Made by a program: the position numbers and the translations under genes
From: Parapristionchus giblindavisi
Lineage: Eukaryota; Nematoda; Chromadorea; Rhabditida; Diplogasteridae
Direction of reading: 5' to 3'
NCBI GenBank assembly: GCA_943737045.1
Contig: CALSFV010000502.1
Location: 7,501-71,500, forward strand
Length of the DNA stretch: 64,000 nt
Shown: positions 1-10,540 of the stretch, in pieces
Layout: every line of letters starts with the position of its first letter
How positions within the stretch are numbered: position 1 is the first letter of the stretch
The notes under the pieces: model-generated
What the model was told of the DNA's origin: nothing
Database searches by the model: none
The model's input: only the letters and a program-made list of their open reading frames with translations

Positions 1-39
1 CCAATGCGGGGAGTAAAATTAGCTTGGGGTGTGCCTTTA
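1..39. mobile_element. MITE-A, right half, cut by the window edge
   Basis: Only the right part of a MITE-A copy is present. It shows the usual second half (ATGCGG..GAGTAAAATTAGC) and the right terminal repeat GGGGTGTGCCTTTA. It runs without a gap into the MITE-B copy that follows; the two share a TTTAAAGG junction. Confidence 0.8.
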
Positions 40-157
40 AAGGGGGCTGAGACCTTTGTCAATGGTCTCTTCAACGGTGTTCGCTCTCTCGTTGTTAGTG
101 AACAGAGAAATAGTGTGCACAATGAAGAGACCATTGTGAGTGGTTACGCTGCCTTTA
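40..157. mobile_element. MITE-B copy abutting MITE-A
   Basis: Inverted-repeat element with the MITE-B layout: AAGGGGGCTGAGACC at the left, the internal box AATGGTCTCTTC, a core CTCTCTCGTTGTTAG, the inverted box GAAGAGACCATTG and a right end close to GTTACGCTGCCTTTA. No coding capacity. Ends suggest TA target duplication, as in Tc1/mariner-derived MITEs. Confidence 0.8.
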
Positions 158-299
158 TCCCCCATTTTCGGCTCATGACCAAGTAAATGTATCTAGTCCG
201 TGCCCCATCTCCCATAGTGTTTATCTCAATTTGCCGAAAATGATTGAATAGCCTACCGTGTCCTTCTCCTGACAAATTCTCATTCGCTCACGCAAATCA

Positions 300-1560
300 A
301 CTCATCTCTCCCTCTCCCTCTACCTCTGTCCCTCCCTCTCCCTCTCCCCATCCTTATAGCCTCCCTCTCCCTCCAAACCTCGTCATTCCGAAGTAGATTC
401 TCCAATTGAAGGACCATATCTTCTCCTTACCTTCCCTCCATTACATTGTGCATCAGTGCCCCAGGGGACTGCCCAAATAAGTCGAAACTACCACTTAGAT
501 ACCTCTCTCCCTCTCCCTCTACCTCTTCCCTCCCTCTCCCTCTCCCTCTCCCTCTACCTCTTCTCTCCCTCTCCTTATCTCTACCTCCCCCCTCCCCACC
601 ACTCCATTTTGATACAATTTGTCACCGAGACAAACTTTTCTCTGTCTCTCTCTTTCTCTATCAATATCAACGCACTCGTCTCTCAAAAAGAAGCTCCCCA
701 AGGAGAATCTCTCTCCCCTCTCTCTCTTCTCTCTCTCCTCTCTCTCTCTCAATCTCTCGCTCTCTCTCTCTCCCCTCCTCTCTCCCCTCCTCGCCCTTCT
801 CTCTCGCTCTCTCTCCCCTCTTTCTCTCCCTCCTCTCTCCTTCCTCTATATCCTTTTCTCTCTCTCCCTCTCTCTCCCCTCTTTCTCTCCCTCCTCTCTC
901 CTTCCTCTCTATCCTTTTCTCTCTCTCTATCTCTATCTCTATCTCTATCTCTCTCTCCTCTCTCCCTCTCTATATTTTGGATCCTTTAAAATTGCATTTA
1001 TAGTCATACACCTATTACGCGGGGAGAAGTTTATTTCGTCAAATTTGTCATGAAAGCTATCATTTTAAGTCGGGCTTGTCGTCTCAGTAGTCTACCTCTG
1101 CCTTCCTCTCCTTCCTCTCCTCCCCCTCCCTCTCCTCCTTCTCCTCCCCCTCCCCCTCCCTCTCCCTCTCCGTCCCCTCCCTCTCCGTCCCCTCCCTCTC
1201 CTTTCCCTCCCTCTCCTTACAATCCCTCTCCTTATCCTCTCTATTCCTCTTCCTCTTCTCCTCCCTCTTACCTCCTCTTTACTTCTCTCTCCTTCTCTTT
1301 CTTCCCTCCCTCTCCCTTTTCTGTCCTTCTCTCCCCCTTCCTTCCTCCTCTCTCTCCCCTCTCCTTTTCTTACTTCATATCCGGCCATTCGTTCATCCGT
1401 CAAAAATACTTCTGAGATGTGTACTCTCTCTTCTCCCTCTCCCTCTCTCTCCCACTCTCTGCCTCTCTTCCTCTCCCTCTCCCTCTCTTTCCCCTCTCTC
1501 TCCCTCCCTCTCCCTCTCCCTCTTGATCTCCCCTAACAGTGTGACTGCGGAGTGCTTATA
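300..1560. repeat. Pyrimidine-rich low-complexity tract (CT / CCCTCT)
   Basis: About 1.2 kb of almost pure C and T on the plus strand, built from CTCTCC and CTCCCT units with short interruptions near 370-470, 600-700 and 985-1080. Open frames across it encode only Ser/Leu/Pro (plus) or Arg/Glu/Gly (minus) and are composition artefacts. No gene is seen. Confidence 0.9.
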
Positions 1561-1748
1561 GGCCCTACTTTCCATCATAATATCCCTCCTCTTTCGTACA
1601 TCCTACGAATCGAAAATATGATGTGCTCTTGAAAAACCACGTCGGGTATTTTGATCAAATAACGATATCATTTTCGTATATCTCAAAAAAAATTGAGACT
1701 GACATAAAACGGGCCCTATAATTTTTCAATAGCACCTTCTTATTCTGT

Positions 1749-1840
1749 GTTAAATTTGCCTACTCCGTGTACTCTGCGGTGTACGTGAACGTCTCCGTTG
1801 TTTTTGCTTTACGGTCAGAGGCACGTTAGGCAAATGTAAC
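1749..1840. mobile_element. Short inverted-repeat element (TTTGCC..GGCAAA family)
   Basis: Imperfect inverted repeat: TTAAATTTGCCTAC near 1750 and TTAGGCAAATGTAAC near 1825, with GC-rich inner arms CGGTGTACGTGAACG and ACGGTCAGAGGCACG. A second, better copy is at 9771-9875, so this is a dispersed family. Confidence 0.55.
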
Positions 1841-2040
1841 ACGCATTACCTCACGATCTATTCCTATTTCATTGATAATGAGGAGTACTGAAGCGATCGT
1901 GAATTAATTTTAGCAATAAAAAAATTATATTCCAATTTCGTGTAATCATAGATAACGCTGGCGCGAGTCCCCCGAGCATGCAGAAACGCATACTTCAAAT
2001 GTGCCCACTATTTCTTTGCCGATTATGACCTTCTCACTCT

Positions 2041-2097
2041 GCCCTCTCAGTGTTAAATCCTCCAGTCTATCCGAAGGCATCTCTCCCTTCTCTCTCC

Positions 2098-2160
<63 letters not shown>
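2041..2160. repeat. CT microsatellite
   Basis: Long run of CT dinucleotides ending at 2158, the cleanest dinucleotide array of the left arm. Confidence 0.9.
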
Positions 2161-2163
<3 letters not shown>

Positions 2164-2269
2164 TCCATGCTCCCTCACTCCCCTCCTCTCTTAGTTTCTT
2201 TATCTTTCGCTACATGAAAATGACCTCAAAAAGTCCCTAGGGTCACAAGGAGCTCTCAGCTCCTGGTTT

Positions 2270-2898
2270 CCCTCACTCTCTCCTCCCCTCCCCTCCCCTC
2301 TCTCTCTCCTCTCTCCTCCCACTCTCTCTCCTCCCTCCTCCCCTCCTCTCTTCCTCCACCATGGCAGATAAAGGCCCATGCTTCATTTTATCGATGATCG
2401 CCATGATGAATCCTCGTGTTTTCGTTGATTAAGAAATAAGAAGAAAAAAAACCATACCATTCACTCAACCCTCCTTTAATCTTCTTCTTTCTTTTCCTCT
2501 CTCCAACACCTCCTCTCTATCACTAACTCTTTTCTATAACTTGTCCGTCTAACCTCACTCTTCCTTCCTCTTCTCTTCCCCATTCTACATCCCTCTCACC
2601 CCTCTCTAACCTCTTCTCCTCTGTAGCCTCTCTCCATTTCCTCTCTCTCTCTCTCTCGTCCCTCCTCTCTCCTCTCTCCTCTCTCCCCTTCACCCTCTCT
2701 CCTCCCCTCTCCATCATATCCTCTCTCCTCTTCTCATCCACTTGTTCATCGTTCATCTCATCCACAAACGACTGACTGACTGCTCATCCCCTTTCTCATC
2801 TCCTATCCCTCCACTTCTCTCCTCATCATCGCCCCTCCTCTCCCACTCTATCTCCCACTCTCGTTTACCTTCCTCTCTCTCTCCCTCTCCCTATTTCC

Positions 2899-2945
<47 letters not shown>

Positions 2946-3105
2946 CCCCCCCTCTCCCCTCCCCGATCCACTATCACTCCGTCCTCCTTCCATATTCATT
3001 CCCGTCCTCGTGAAGCCCATTTGAACATCGTTGTAGATGAGAAAAGAGGACTCATTTCGTTGTCCTCTCTTACACCAACACTCATTCTTGATCGGGAGAT
3101 GGGAT
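2270..3105. repeat. CT-rich low-complexity tract
   Basis: Pyrimidine-rich with short mixed interruptions (2365-2460, 2740-2790), ending in a CT dinucleotide run and a poly-C stretch near 2943-2955. No gene is seen. Confidence 0.85.
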
Positions 3106-3256
3106 GTAGAGAGGGATGAGAGAGAGAGGTATAGATAGGGTGACAGGGAGAGAGAGAGGAAAAGATAGAGAGAAGGAGATAGAGAGGGAGAGAGAGAGAG
3201 AAAGAGAGAGGGAGCGAGGGAGAGAAAGAGGAGAGAGAGAGAGAGATTAGAGAGAC
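3106..3256. repeat. GA-rich tract, opposite polarity to the preceding CT tract
   Basis: Purine-rich on the plus strand (GAGAGAGG, GATAGAG units) about 150 bp after the CT tract, so the two can pair as a large imperfect hairpin. Confidence 0.8.
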
Positions 3257-3373
3257 CGCTTTTATCACATTCGTTTTTTTTTTCGAACGCCTGCATCAGA
3301 ATCATGCACTCCAGACTATTAAAATACCCTTTCGTCCGTTAAATTACTTGTTATATGCAATATCTTACTTTAT

Positions 3374-3456
3374 AGGCAGAGCTAATTTTACTCTACGCTC
3401 TAGCAATGCTCTCTTGTATACACAAAAGGCGAGAGCGTGGGTCAGTGCGGGGTTTT
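3374..3456. mobile_element. Degenerate MITE-A remnant
   Basis: GGCAGAGCTAATTTTACTC followed by ACGCTCTAGCAATGCTCTC and an inverted GAGAGCGTGGGTCAGTGCGG reproduce the order of MITE-A boxes. The left terminal repeat is decayed and the right one is not recognisable. Confidence 0.45.
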
Positions 3457-3576
3457 CATAAATGCTATATTGTTCATCCCGTTCTTCTGCCTCTGAAAGA
3501 AGTCGATGTTAACCTTCAGAATTGAATCTCACCACCTCCTTAGCCTATTGTTGCTCAAACACCCATAATAAGTACC

Positions 3577-3660
3577 TGCTCTCTCTCTCCTTCTCTCTCT
3601 CTCCCCCCCCCCCCTCTCTCTTCTCTCTCTCTCTCGATCTTTCTCTCTCGCTGCGCTTCT
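3577..3660. repeat. CT microsatellite with poly-C core
   Basis: CT-rich run with a 12-base C homopolymer near 3603-3614. Confidence 0.85.
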
Positions 3661-4140
3661 ACCTGATCTCTAGTCATACTTCTAGCAGTGGAAACATTAA
3701 AGTCACCTCTTTTCCTTTAGAATCTTTCAAACTCCTCTACTCCTCTCTTCTCTCCGTCCACTTCAGCCCTATCCTCGCCATTCGAACGATTTCTGACATG
3801 ACGTTTTACCCTATCAATTAGCGCGCGAGTAACATGATGCCCATTATGAACTCTCCCTCTGCCTATCCCTCGTCCCCTGCTATCTTGACCACTCTGAAGA
3901 CGTGCCGAATATATATCTAGTTAGTCCTAAGTGCATTAGCAGTATAAGAATATTCTTTAATTTAACAAGTCATTCAGTTTTTTATTCGCTGTGAAAATTC
4001 AAATTCGATTTTCTCAAAGCCCAGGTCGATTGGGCAACTTTTGAAGACGGATTCTTAATCAGCATTGTATGGCAAAAAAGTCTCCAAAGGCAAGGCCCTT
4101 AGATCCTCCCCGCCTATGGCATGTATGACTATCCGCAACT

Positions 4141-4310
4141 CCGGTATTTTTGACTCGCGTCGTGCACAGTGGTGTTTGAAGACGCTGTGGATTCTGTGAT
4201 CACACCATCGTTCGCCCGCTTCCACCCGCGGCGTAAGCCTCATAGAGGACAGACCCTCGACAACACCGTGGTGCACGACGGAGTATACCCCTCGAGTCAA
4301 AAATACCGAG
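4141..4310. mobile_element. Inverted-repeat element with CGGTATTTTT ends
   Basis: CCGGTATTTTTGACTCGCG with GTCGTGCAC at the left is answered by GTGCACGAC and CTCGAGTCAAAAATACCG at the right. The inner region is unique. A related element with CCGGTATTTTTTGCTCGCGG ends lies at 61633-61744. Confidence 0.6.
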
Positions 4311-4461
4311 TAAAAATTCCTTGAAGTGTGCGATATAGATAGAGAACAATTACTCACTCTCATTGTGATCCTCTAACATCTTCTGTTTTCTCCTCTCCTT
4401 CTCATCATCTCATTGTCATGTCATCGTGTCACTCAAACGATGATCATCATGATGATCGTGA

Positions 4462-4640
4462 TCTCTCTCTCTCTCTCCCTCTCTCCCTCTCCCTCTCCCT
4501 CTCCCTCTCCCTCTCCCTCTCCCTCTCCCTCTCCCTCTCCCTCTCCCTCTCCCTCTCCCTCTCCCTCTCCTTCTCCCTCTCCCTCTCCCTCTCCTTCTCC
4601 CTCTCCCTCTCCCTCTCCTTCTCCCTCTCCCTCTACTTCT
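4462..4640. repeat. CCCTCT hexamer array
   Basis: Near-perfect tandem CCCTCT units with a few CCTTCT variants spaced at intervals in the second half, a higher-order pattern that suggests recent expansion. Confidence 0.9.
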
Positions 4641-4905
4641 AGGATCACTTATTGTCGATACATAGATATCAAACGTGTCTTCTCTTCTGATCTGATCCTT
4701 GATCTTCTTCATCTTGATAGCTTTCATTAGGTTCCTTCTCTATCTTGTAACAGCTACTCGGAAAGATTCATCCTCTCTCTAATCCTGTTGTTTCTTATGC
4801 TTGTTCCTAGCCAATCACTTTTTGTATGGGCTTCCATTCACCGCTGCTCTTCTCTTCTTTTCGAATGTCTCAATCTGTTTTCTGTCTGCGAGAGAGCAGC
4901 GAACT

Positions 4906-5052
4906 TTGAAGAGACTCCATACCTTGAGGGCACTCCGCGAGCTATTTTGAGGATCACAATGCTCTGACAATACTCTCTCGCTTTCTGTGTCCGCGGGATA
5001 ATGTTGCCTGAGCGGAGATTTTCCAATTAGCTTTTTTTGTGTGGGCCTTGAG
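4906..5052. mobile_element. Degenerate MITE-A copy
   Basis: GAGGGCACTCCGCGAGCTA, ACTCTCTCGCTTTC and GCGGAGATTTTCCAATTAGC occur in the order and spacing of MITE-A. The termini carry several substitutions, so this is an old copy. Confidence 0.5.
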
Positions 5053-5639
5053 GATGCTTGTAGGTCATATGCTTTGTTTTCGTTATATTCTTATTATTCC
5101 ATTATTCCATCTTCATATTCTCTCTTTGCATGAATACTGATCGAGAGAGGAGATAAGGGGGCCTCTCCCTCTCCCTCTCCCTCTCTACACCGGAAGAGAG
5201 AGGGAGAGGTAGAGAGACAGAGAGAGAATAAAGGCCTATACTCTCATATATATGGGTCTTGCTTTCTATCCTCTTCTTCTTCTTCTTCTTCGTCTTCTTT
5301 CTCGCCTTTTGCTTCATAAGAGGAAGGGATCCGAGATAAGCACCACTTTTGACTTTGCACACGACGAAAAAGGAGAGGGAGAGGGAGAGGTAGAGTGAAA
5401 AGTTGCTTCCGGTCAAAAATTCGTGGATTGTTCAGGCTCAGTTGCTCAGACCAATCTCTGAACACCTTTAGTTGAACTTTAATTTTAATTAAATTTGAAA
5501 ATTTTTCAACAAGTTTTATTTGTAAAAAAACTTATCGCCACGGATCTAGAGACCCACCGCATAGTAAAGCGATTGAAACGTAAAATTTGAATACGAGATC
5601 GTTACTTTGCCTTTGACCGCAATGGAAAGTGTCAATATT

Positions 5640-5756
5640 AAAGGGAGCGTAACCTCTCTCAATGGTCTCTTCGACGCGAAATGCTCTCTCGTTGTTAGAG
5701 AACAGAGAAATAGTGTGTGCAATGAAGAGACCATTGAGTGAGGTAACGCTCCCTTT
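5640..5756. mobile_element. MITE-B, near-intact
   Basis: Full-length MITE-B of about 117 bp. The left end TTAAAGGGAGCGTAACCTC and right end GAGGTAACGCTCCCTTTAA are inverted, flanked by TA on both sides. The inner boxes AATGGTCTCTTC and GAAGAGACCATT are also inverted, so the whole element folds as one hairpin. Used here as the family reference. Confidence 0.85.
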
Positions 5757-5956
5757 AACATGTTCCCTACTAACCACAGACCACTGCGCAGAGAGAGAGA
5801 GAGAGAGGGGAGGGAGGGAGGAGAGAGAGTGGATTCCAAAGGTTTCTAACCATTTAAAAATTCTTCGCAAAAAGAAGCACAAAACTATTGTTAGCAAACG
5901 TTTCTCGGACTTGCCAATGACTTGTTCACCTTGTGTAGTCAAACGATCCTCGAAAT

Positions 5957-6186
5957 CATTCTCTCTCTCTCCTTCTCTCTCACCTTCTCCCCCTCTCTCT
6001 CTTTCTCTTCCATTCCCTTTCCCCTCTCTCTCCCCTCTCTCTCCCTCTCTCTCACTCTCTCTCTCCCCTCCCTCTCCCTCCCCCTCCCCCTCTCTCCCTC
6101 TACCTCTCCCCCTCTACCTCTCTCCCTCTACCTCTCTCTCCCCCTCTCCCCCTCCCTCTCCCTCTCCCCCTCTCCCTCTGCCTTTC
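5957..6186. repeat. CT / CCCTCT low-complexity tract
   Basis: Pyrimidine run of about 230 bp. Any reading frame across it is compositional. Confidence 0.9.
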
Positions 6187-6760
6187 AATAATCACTCTCA
6201 CGATTATCGTTTTACACTACCCGTGTACATTCTCTTCTATTTCTAATTCGGTCTCTCCCTCTGATCCGGCAGGGGCTAACAATATACCTTCTTGGAATTT
6301 CTGAAATTATTTTCTATTGGTTTGGTTTGATTTCGGTTCTTTATGGTAGTTACGTTTTCGGTTTAATTAGAATACGGTTCTTAGGGTAATTAAAGTTGAT
6401 TATCGTACATTGTCTCAGTTTACTATTCATATTAGAATTTGATAAGGACTATTTAATGTAATTCACCGTTCTATCTCTTCGGAATATAATAGGAAAAGGA
6501 TATTGCTTTGAAGAATCTACGGTACTTTGTCACGGTAGAGCCAAATTAAAAATATTACTGATTATTTAGTTTGGTTTTTTTTAGTTTTTCTAAACAAAAG
6601 GCATTCCTAACAATTCCTGTTATTTTTGTCGTAATACGGCTGTCTCACAATAATTTCTTTGCGACCTATCCGGACTATCGTATGCTCTTACCGTAACCTT
6701 TGTGATCGAGTCTACTACCGTAATCCCCTCGACCTACCGTACCTATCTACCGTATCACAG

Positions 6761-6837
6761 ACCATCACTTCCCATCGAGGACCTCGTCGTCCAATGAGCG
6801 TCTATGTGCTCAACCTGGCCGAGCCGGACAAGCACTC
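6761..6837 (+). CDS. Possible orphan exon
   Basis: After a TATCACAG acceptor, an open frame of 25 codons (including PMSVYVLNLAEPDKHS) ends at a consensus donor, GTAAGT at 6838. It is in a non-repetitive stretch between two repeat blocks, and its codons look protein-like. It could be a 5' exon of the membrane-protein gene at 13-17 kb or of an unrelated gene. I found no exon that joins to it with certainty (outgoing phase 2). No function is proposed. Confidence 0.3.
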
Positions 6838-6848
6838 GTAAGTGGACA

Positions 6849-6957
6849 ATGATCTTTGATCTTTGGGCTTTGATCTTTGATCTTTGAACTTTGATCTTTG
6901 GACTTTGATCATTGATATTTGATCTTTGATCTTTGGACTTTGATCTTTAATCTTTGA
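6849..6957. repeat. TTTGATC heptamer minisatellite
   Basis: Tandem GATCTTT / GGACTTT units. The same unit recurs at 11510-11600, 18391-18411, 35455-35474 (inverted) and 54016-54075 (inverted), so it is a dispersed short-unit repeat. Confidence 0.8.
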
Positions 6958-7218
6958 TGATTCATAGCTTAGGTGTAAAGATTAATTATGGAGGTAGCAT
7001 ACAAAGTTCAGTTCAAATGTTGTGGAAAGAAAAGAAAATCTTATGACACTTTTTTACACAAAGACCTTTTCTACCTTCTCTACCTTCCTTTTCCCCTTTT
7101 CCACTTTTTCTCTTTTTCTTTTTCTTTTTTTCTCTACCCTTTTTTCGTGACTTTTGAATAGAGCATAATCGATTGGTCATTCGGTGGGCCCTTCGTATTC
7201 GGAATAGATATTTAATGC

Positions 7219-7441
7219 TAAAGGGAGCGTTACCTCTCTCAATGGTCTCTTCATTGCGCACACTATTTCTCTGTTCTCTAACAACGAGAAAGAATTGCAC
7301 GTCGAAAAGACGATTACGCTCCCTTTAAAGGGGCTGACACCTTTGTCAACGATCTCTTCAACGCTCTACGCTCTCTCGTTGTTAGAGAATAGAGAAATAG
7401 TGCGCGCTATGAAGAGACCATTGAACGAGGTTGCGCTCCCT
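7219..7441. mobile_element. Two MITE-B copies in tandem
   Basis: The first copy (7219-7326) ends ACGCTCCCTTTA and the second (7327-7441) starts at once with AAGGGGCTGACACC. They share one TTTAAAGG junction. Both have the AATGGTCTCTTC-type inner boxes; the first has an altered right half (GACGATTACGCTCCC). Confidence 0.8.
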
Positions 7442-8289
7442 TTGATATGAACATCGATGTATATGTATATCTGAAAGTATCAAAAAAGATGGACAACAAA
7501 AGGACAACAAAAAGCATTTCATGAGGAAGTGAAACTTATATATTTTTTATAAAATATGAAAGCCGCTGCTAGATCGGCATCGGAAAATGTGTTAAATAAT
7601 CGATTAAATTTTGCTTTGCTGCTTGGTTGTATTTTGATTTGAAATGATTTAAGCTACACATGGCACTATGAAACCGAAGTTTCGGATTTACTAAACGCGC
7701 CATTTTGGTGCGTGCTGTTTTCTTTTAATACTAGTTTAATGTAGACTTTAGAGGAATGGGGACGGAGGAGAGAGAGAGAGAGAATGAGGAAACAAGTAGA
7801 TGTTGCCATTCATCCAGTGATTACTCAATATCAATCACCTGCACATCACCCTCTCTCCCTTCTCTCTCTCCTCTCTCTCTCTCCCTCTCCTCTCCCCTTG
7901 CCCCCTCTCTCTTCCTTCCTTCTTCTAAACTCTATCCTCTGATCTCTTTCACTTGGTATCTCCTTGAAACATCAAGAAACAAATGACCAGGAAAAGGGGA
8001 TGCGGAACGCATTCAATATTGAAAATCTGGGAAAATGTAAAATGTAAAAATTAAATATTTAAAAAAATAAAAAAATGACTAACACTACTTAGTTTAGTGC
8101 ATCTGTCTTTTCAAAATATTAGCATAAGTCTCTGAAATGAGAAGTAATTAAAATAATTAGGGGAATTTTTGAAAATATGAAAAGTTTTCTATTGTCGAGC
8201 AGTCAAACTTTCTTCCACTTCGCCGTTCCTTCTCCTCATGAGTCTTTCCAAGGAGGTGATGGATGAACACAGACGACGCACACTTTTCG

Positions 8290-8545
8290 GGACTCTCTCT
8301 CACTCTCCCTCTCTCCCTCTCTCCCTCTCTCCCTCTCTCCCTCTCTCCCTCTCTCCCTCTCTCCCTCTCTCCCTCTCTCCCTCTCTCCCTCTCTCCCTCT
8401 CTCCCTCTCTCTCCATCTCTCCTTCTCTCTCCCTCTCTCCCTCTCTCCCTCTCTCTCTCCCTCCCTCTCCCTCTATACCTCTCCCTCTCTCCCTCTCTCT
8501 CTCTCGCTCTCCCTCTATACCTCTCCCTCTCTCTCCCTCCATCAT
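8290..8545. repeat. CT / CTCTCC tract
   Basis: Regular CCCTCTCT octamer-like array of about 110 bp, then less regular CT DNA. Flanked 70 bp downstream by a GA tract of opposite polarity. Confidence 0.9.
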
Positions 8546-8616
8546 TAAGAATTGTTCCACACAGGCGGACATGCAAAACAATGCCAGAAAATTAATTTTC
8601 GAATTTTCAAAGAGAG

Positions 8617-8696
8617 TGGAGATGGAGGAGAGGAAGAGAGAGAGAGAGGGAAAGAGAGAGAGGGAGATAGAGAGGGAGAGAGAGAGGGAGAGGGAG

Positions 8697-8738
<42 letters not shown>

Positions 8739-8752
8739 AGGAGGGGAGGAGG
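8617..8752. repeat. GA-rich tract
   Basis: Purine-rich plus strand (GAGAGAGGGA, then GA dinucleotides). With 8290-8545 it makes a potential CT/GA foldback of about 130 bp arms. Confidence 0.85.
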
Positions 8753-8835
8753 ATTAGAGATGAGAGATATGTATCCCATTGGTAGTACTAGGCTAATGAT
8801 CTCTCTCTGAGTAGTACTACCAAGATTACTGGTCA

Positions 8836-9160
8836 CTCTTTCTCAGGCTTCTCCCTCTCTCTCTGCCTCTCGTTCTCTCTCCCTCTCCAACTCTTTTCTC
8901 TCTCTCTTCCTCTCCTCGCCACCCCTCTCTCTCTTTCTCTCTCTCTCGTCCCTCTTTCCCTCTCCCTTTCTCTCCTTTTCCTCTCTCTCTCTCTCTTCCT
9001 CTCCTCCCCCCCTCTCTCTTTCTCTCTCTCTCGTCCCTCTCTCCCTCTCTCTCTTCTATCTCTCCCTTTCTCCCCCCTTCTCGCTCTCCCCCTCTCCCCC
9101 TCTCCTCTCTCATCTCTCACCCCTCTCTCTCCTATCTCTCCATCCCTCCTCTCTCTCTCC
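8836..9160. repeat. CT low-complexity tract
   Basis: Pyrimidine-rich, with a roughly 95-bp internal tandem duplication: the segment with CCTCTCCTCGCC recurs as CCTCTCCTCCCC. Confidence 0.8.
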
Positions 9161-9367
9161 CATATTTCCTTTATCAATGGGGTGGGGGAGTGTATAAATT
9201 GAGTCAGTTGTCCTCTCTCTCTCTCTCTCAATGATGTCTCATCTCATGTCCACTACTATGTACTACACGACCATGTATTAGTTGGCACGATGCCAAGAAT
9301 TTTCCTATTCTGAATTTGTCATTTTTTTTGGCAAAATTGCCTTTTGTCTGTCTCTCTTGTACTGAAG

Positions 9368-9473
9368 CCACACCCCAAGCTAATTTGCAACTCTCCGCTC
9401 TGGCCAAGCTCTCTCGCTCTCTTTGTCGGCGAGAGAGTGTGGTCAGTCAAATTAGCTCGGGATGCGCCTTTAA
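9368..9473. mobile_element. MITE-A copy
   Basis: CCACACCCCAAGCTAATTTG at the left, ACTCTCCGCTCTGGCC, the stem CTCTCTCG/CGAGAGAG in the middle, and TTAGCTCGGGATGCGCCTTTA at the right. About 106 bp, non-coding. Confidence 0.75.
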
Positions 9474-9770
9474 CGCTTCCTTTCCTCGTGTTTATCGCTC
9501 CCTTTCTTCTGAAGAAGTGGTCTTTGACCGCTTCCGACCACCCCGTATCTATTAAAGTTCATCAGATAAGAGATGAGCCTGAAAACACACTTTTCGAGGG
9601 AAAATACAACCTTTTTTTGCGATTTCCACGCACTAAACTAATTTTTAAATCCTTTATTTTTTGCCGGTTCAGAACATTAAATGTACCATTATATGAATTC
9701 TCATGTACTTCTCAAAACGCCTCTGAAAACAGTTCATGTTCACGCATGAATTAGTTCTGGCCTTTGTTAT

Positions 9771-9875
9771 GCGGTGTTACATTTGCCTTGCGTGCCAACG
9801 CCGTAACCCCTCCGCTGCGTCTCCGTCGCCACGTCTGAGGTTATGGCGGAGGCACGTAAGGCAAAAGTAACGCTG
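9771..9875. mobile_element. Inverted-repeat element (TTTGCC..GGCAAA family)
   Basis: GTTACATTTGCCTTGCGTG at the left and CACGTAAGGCAAAAGTAAC at the right, with CCGTAACCCCTCCGC and GAGGTTATGGCGG as inner arms. A foldback of about 105 bp, related to 1749-1840. Confidence 0.7.
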
Positions 9876-9910
9876 CATTAGACATTTTGTAACTGTGCGA
9901 GACCCATTCA

Positions 9911-10049
9911 GCACTACTTCAGAATTGGGTACCTTAACACCGGGCAATTCCAAAAGGACATGAAAAATGAAATAAACACAAGGGAAAGGACGTTTATATT
10001 AGGCAATTTTACTATTATTTTGAACTGGTACCCTATTCTGAAGTAGTGC
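9911..10049. mobile_element. Inverted-repeat element (AGCACTACTTCAGAAT)
   Basis: AGCACTACTTCAGAATTGGG with TACC is inverted at 10025-10049 as GGTACCCTATTCTGAAG with TAGTGCT. The interior is AT-rich. CCCATTCAGCAC occurs on both outer sides as a flanking direct repeat. Confidence 0.65.
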
Positions 10050-10139
10050 TCTCCCATTCAGCACTAATATGCATAACACGGGGTGTGAATGTCTCGCGAA
10101 TGGCAAAAATATTTTGCGTGCGCCGATTTTCCCACCGTT

Positions 10140-10222
10140 CCATCTCTACCTCTCTCTCCCTCTCTCTCTCCCTCTCTCCCTCTTTCTCTCTCTCTCTCCC
10201 TCCCTCCCTCCTCTCCCTAAAC
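10140..10222. repeat. CT microsatellite
   Basis: Short pyrimidine tract of CTCTCC units. Confidence 0.85.
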
Positions 10223-10420
10223 CAATCTCCCGTTCCTTAGATACCATGTCTTCTTCTCGCTAGGCATCCCAGCTATTTCTCAGATTTTTGCCGTAAATAC
10301 TAATTTACAGGAAGATAAAACGTTAAAACGCGCAAAAAGTTGGCCGGTTACATTATGAACGCTCCCGAAACGCTGTGAAAACATTGCGAAAAGCTCCTGA
10401 ACCTTGATAATACTTCTTAA

Positions 10421-10540
10421 AGTGGCTGAAACTTTTATCAACAGTCTCTTCAACGCTCCACGTTCTTTCGTTGTTAGAGAATAGAGAAATGGTGTGCTCA
10501 ATGAAGAGACGATTGAGAGATGTCACCCTCCGTTTAAAGT
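10421..10540. mobile_element. MITE-B, diverged
   Basis: Inner boxes CAGTCTCTTCAACGC and GAAGAGACGATTGAG, core TTCGTTGTTAGAGAA and right end CACCCTCCGTTTAAA. The left end (AAAGTGGCTGAAACT) is diverged. Confidence 0.65.

Noticed and set aside
446..1578. Long open frames of Ser/Leu/Pro or Arg/Glu/Gly
   Set aside because: They follow from CT/CCCTCT repeats, are open in several frames on both strands, and lack splice or start context.
4462..4640. CRISPR-like regular array
   Set aside because: Simple hexamer tandem repeat with no spacers, in a eukaryotic genome.
8157..9231. Overlapping 100-190-codon frames on both strands
   Set aside because: Pure low-complexity translation of CT and GA tracts.
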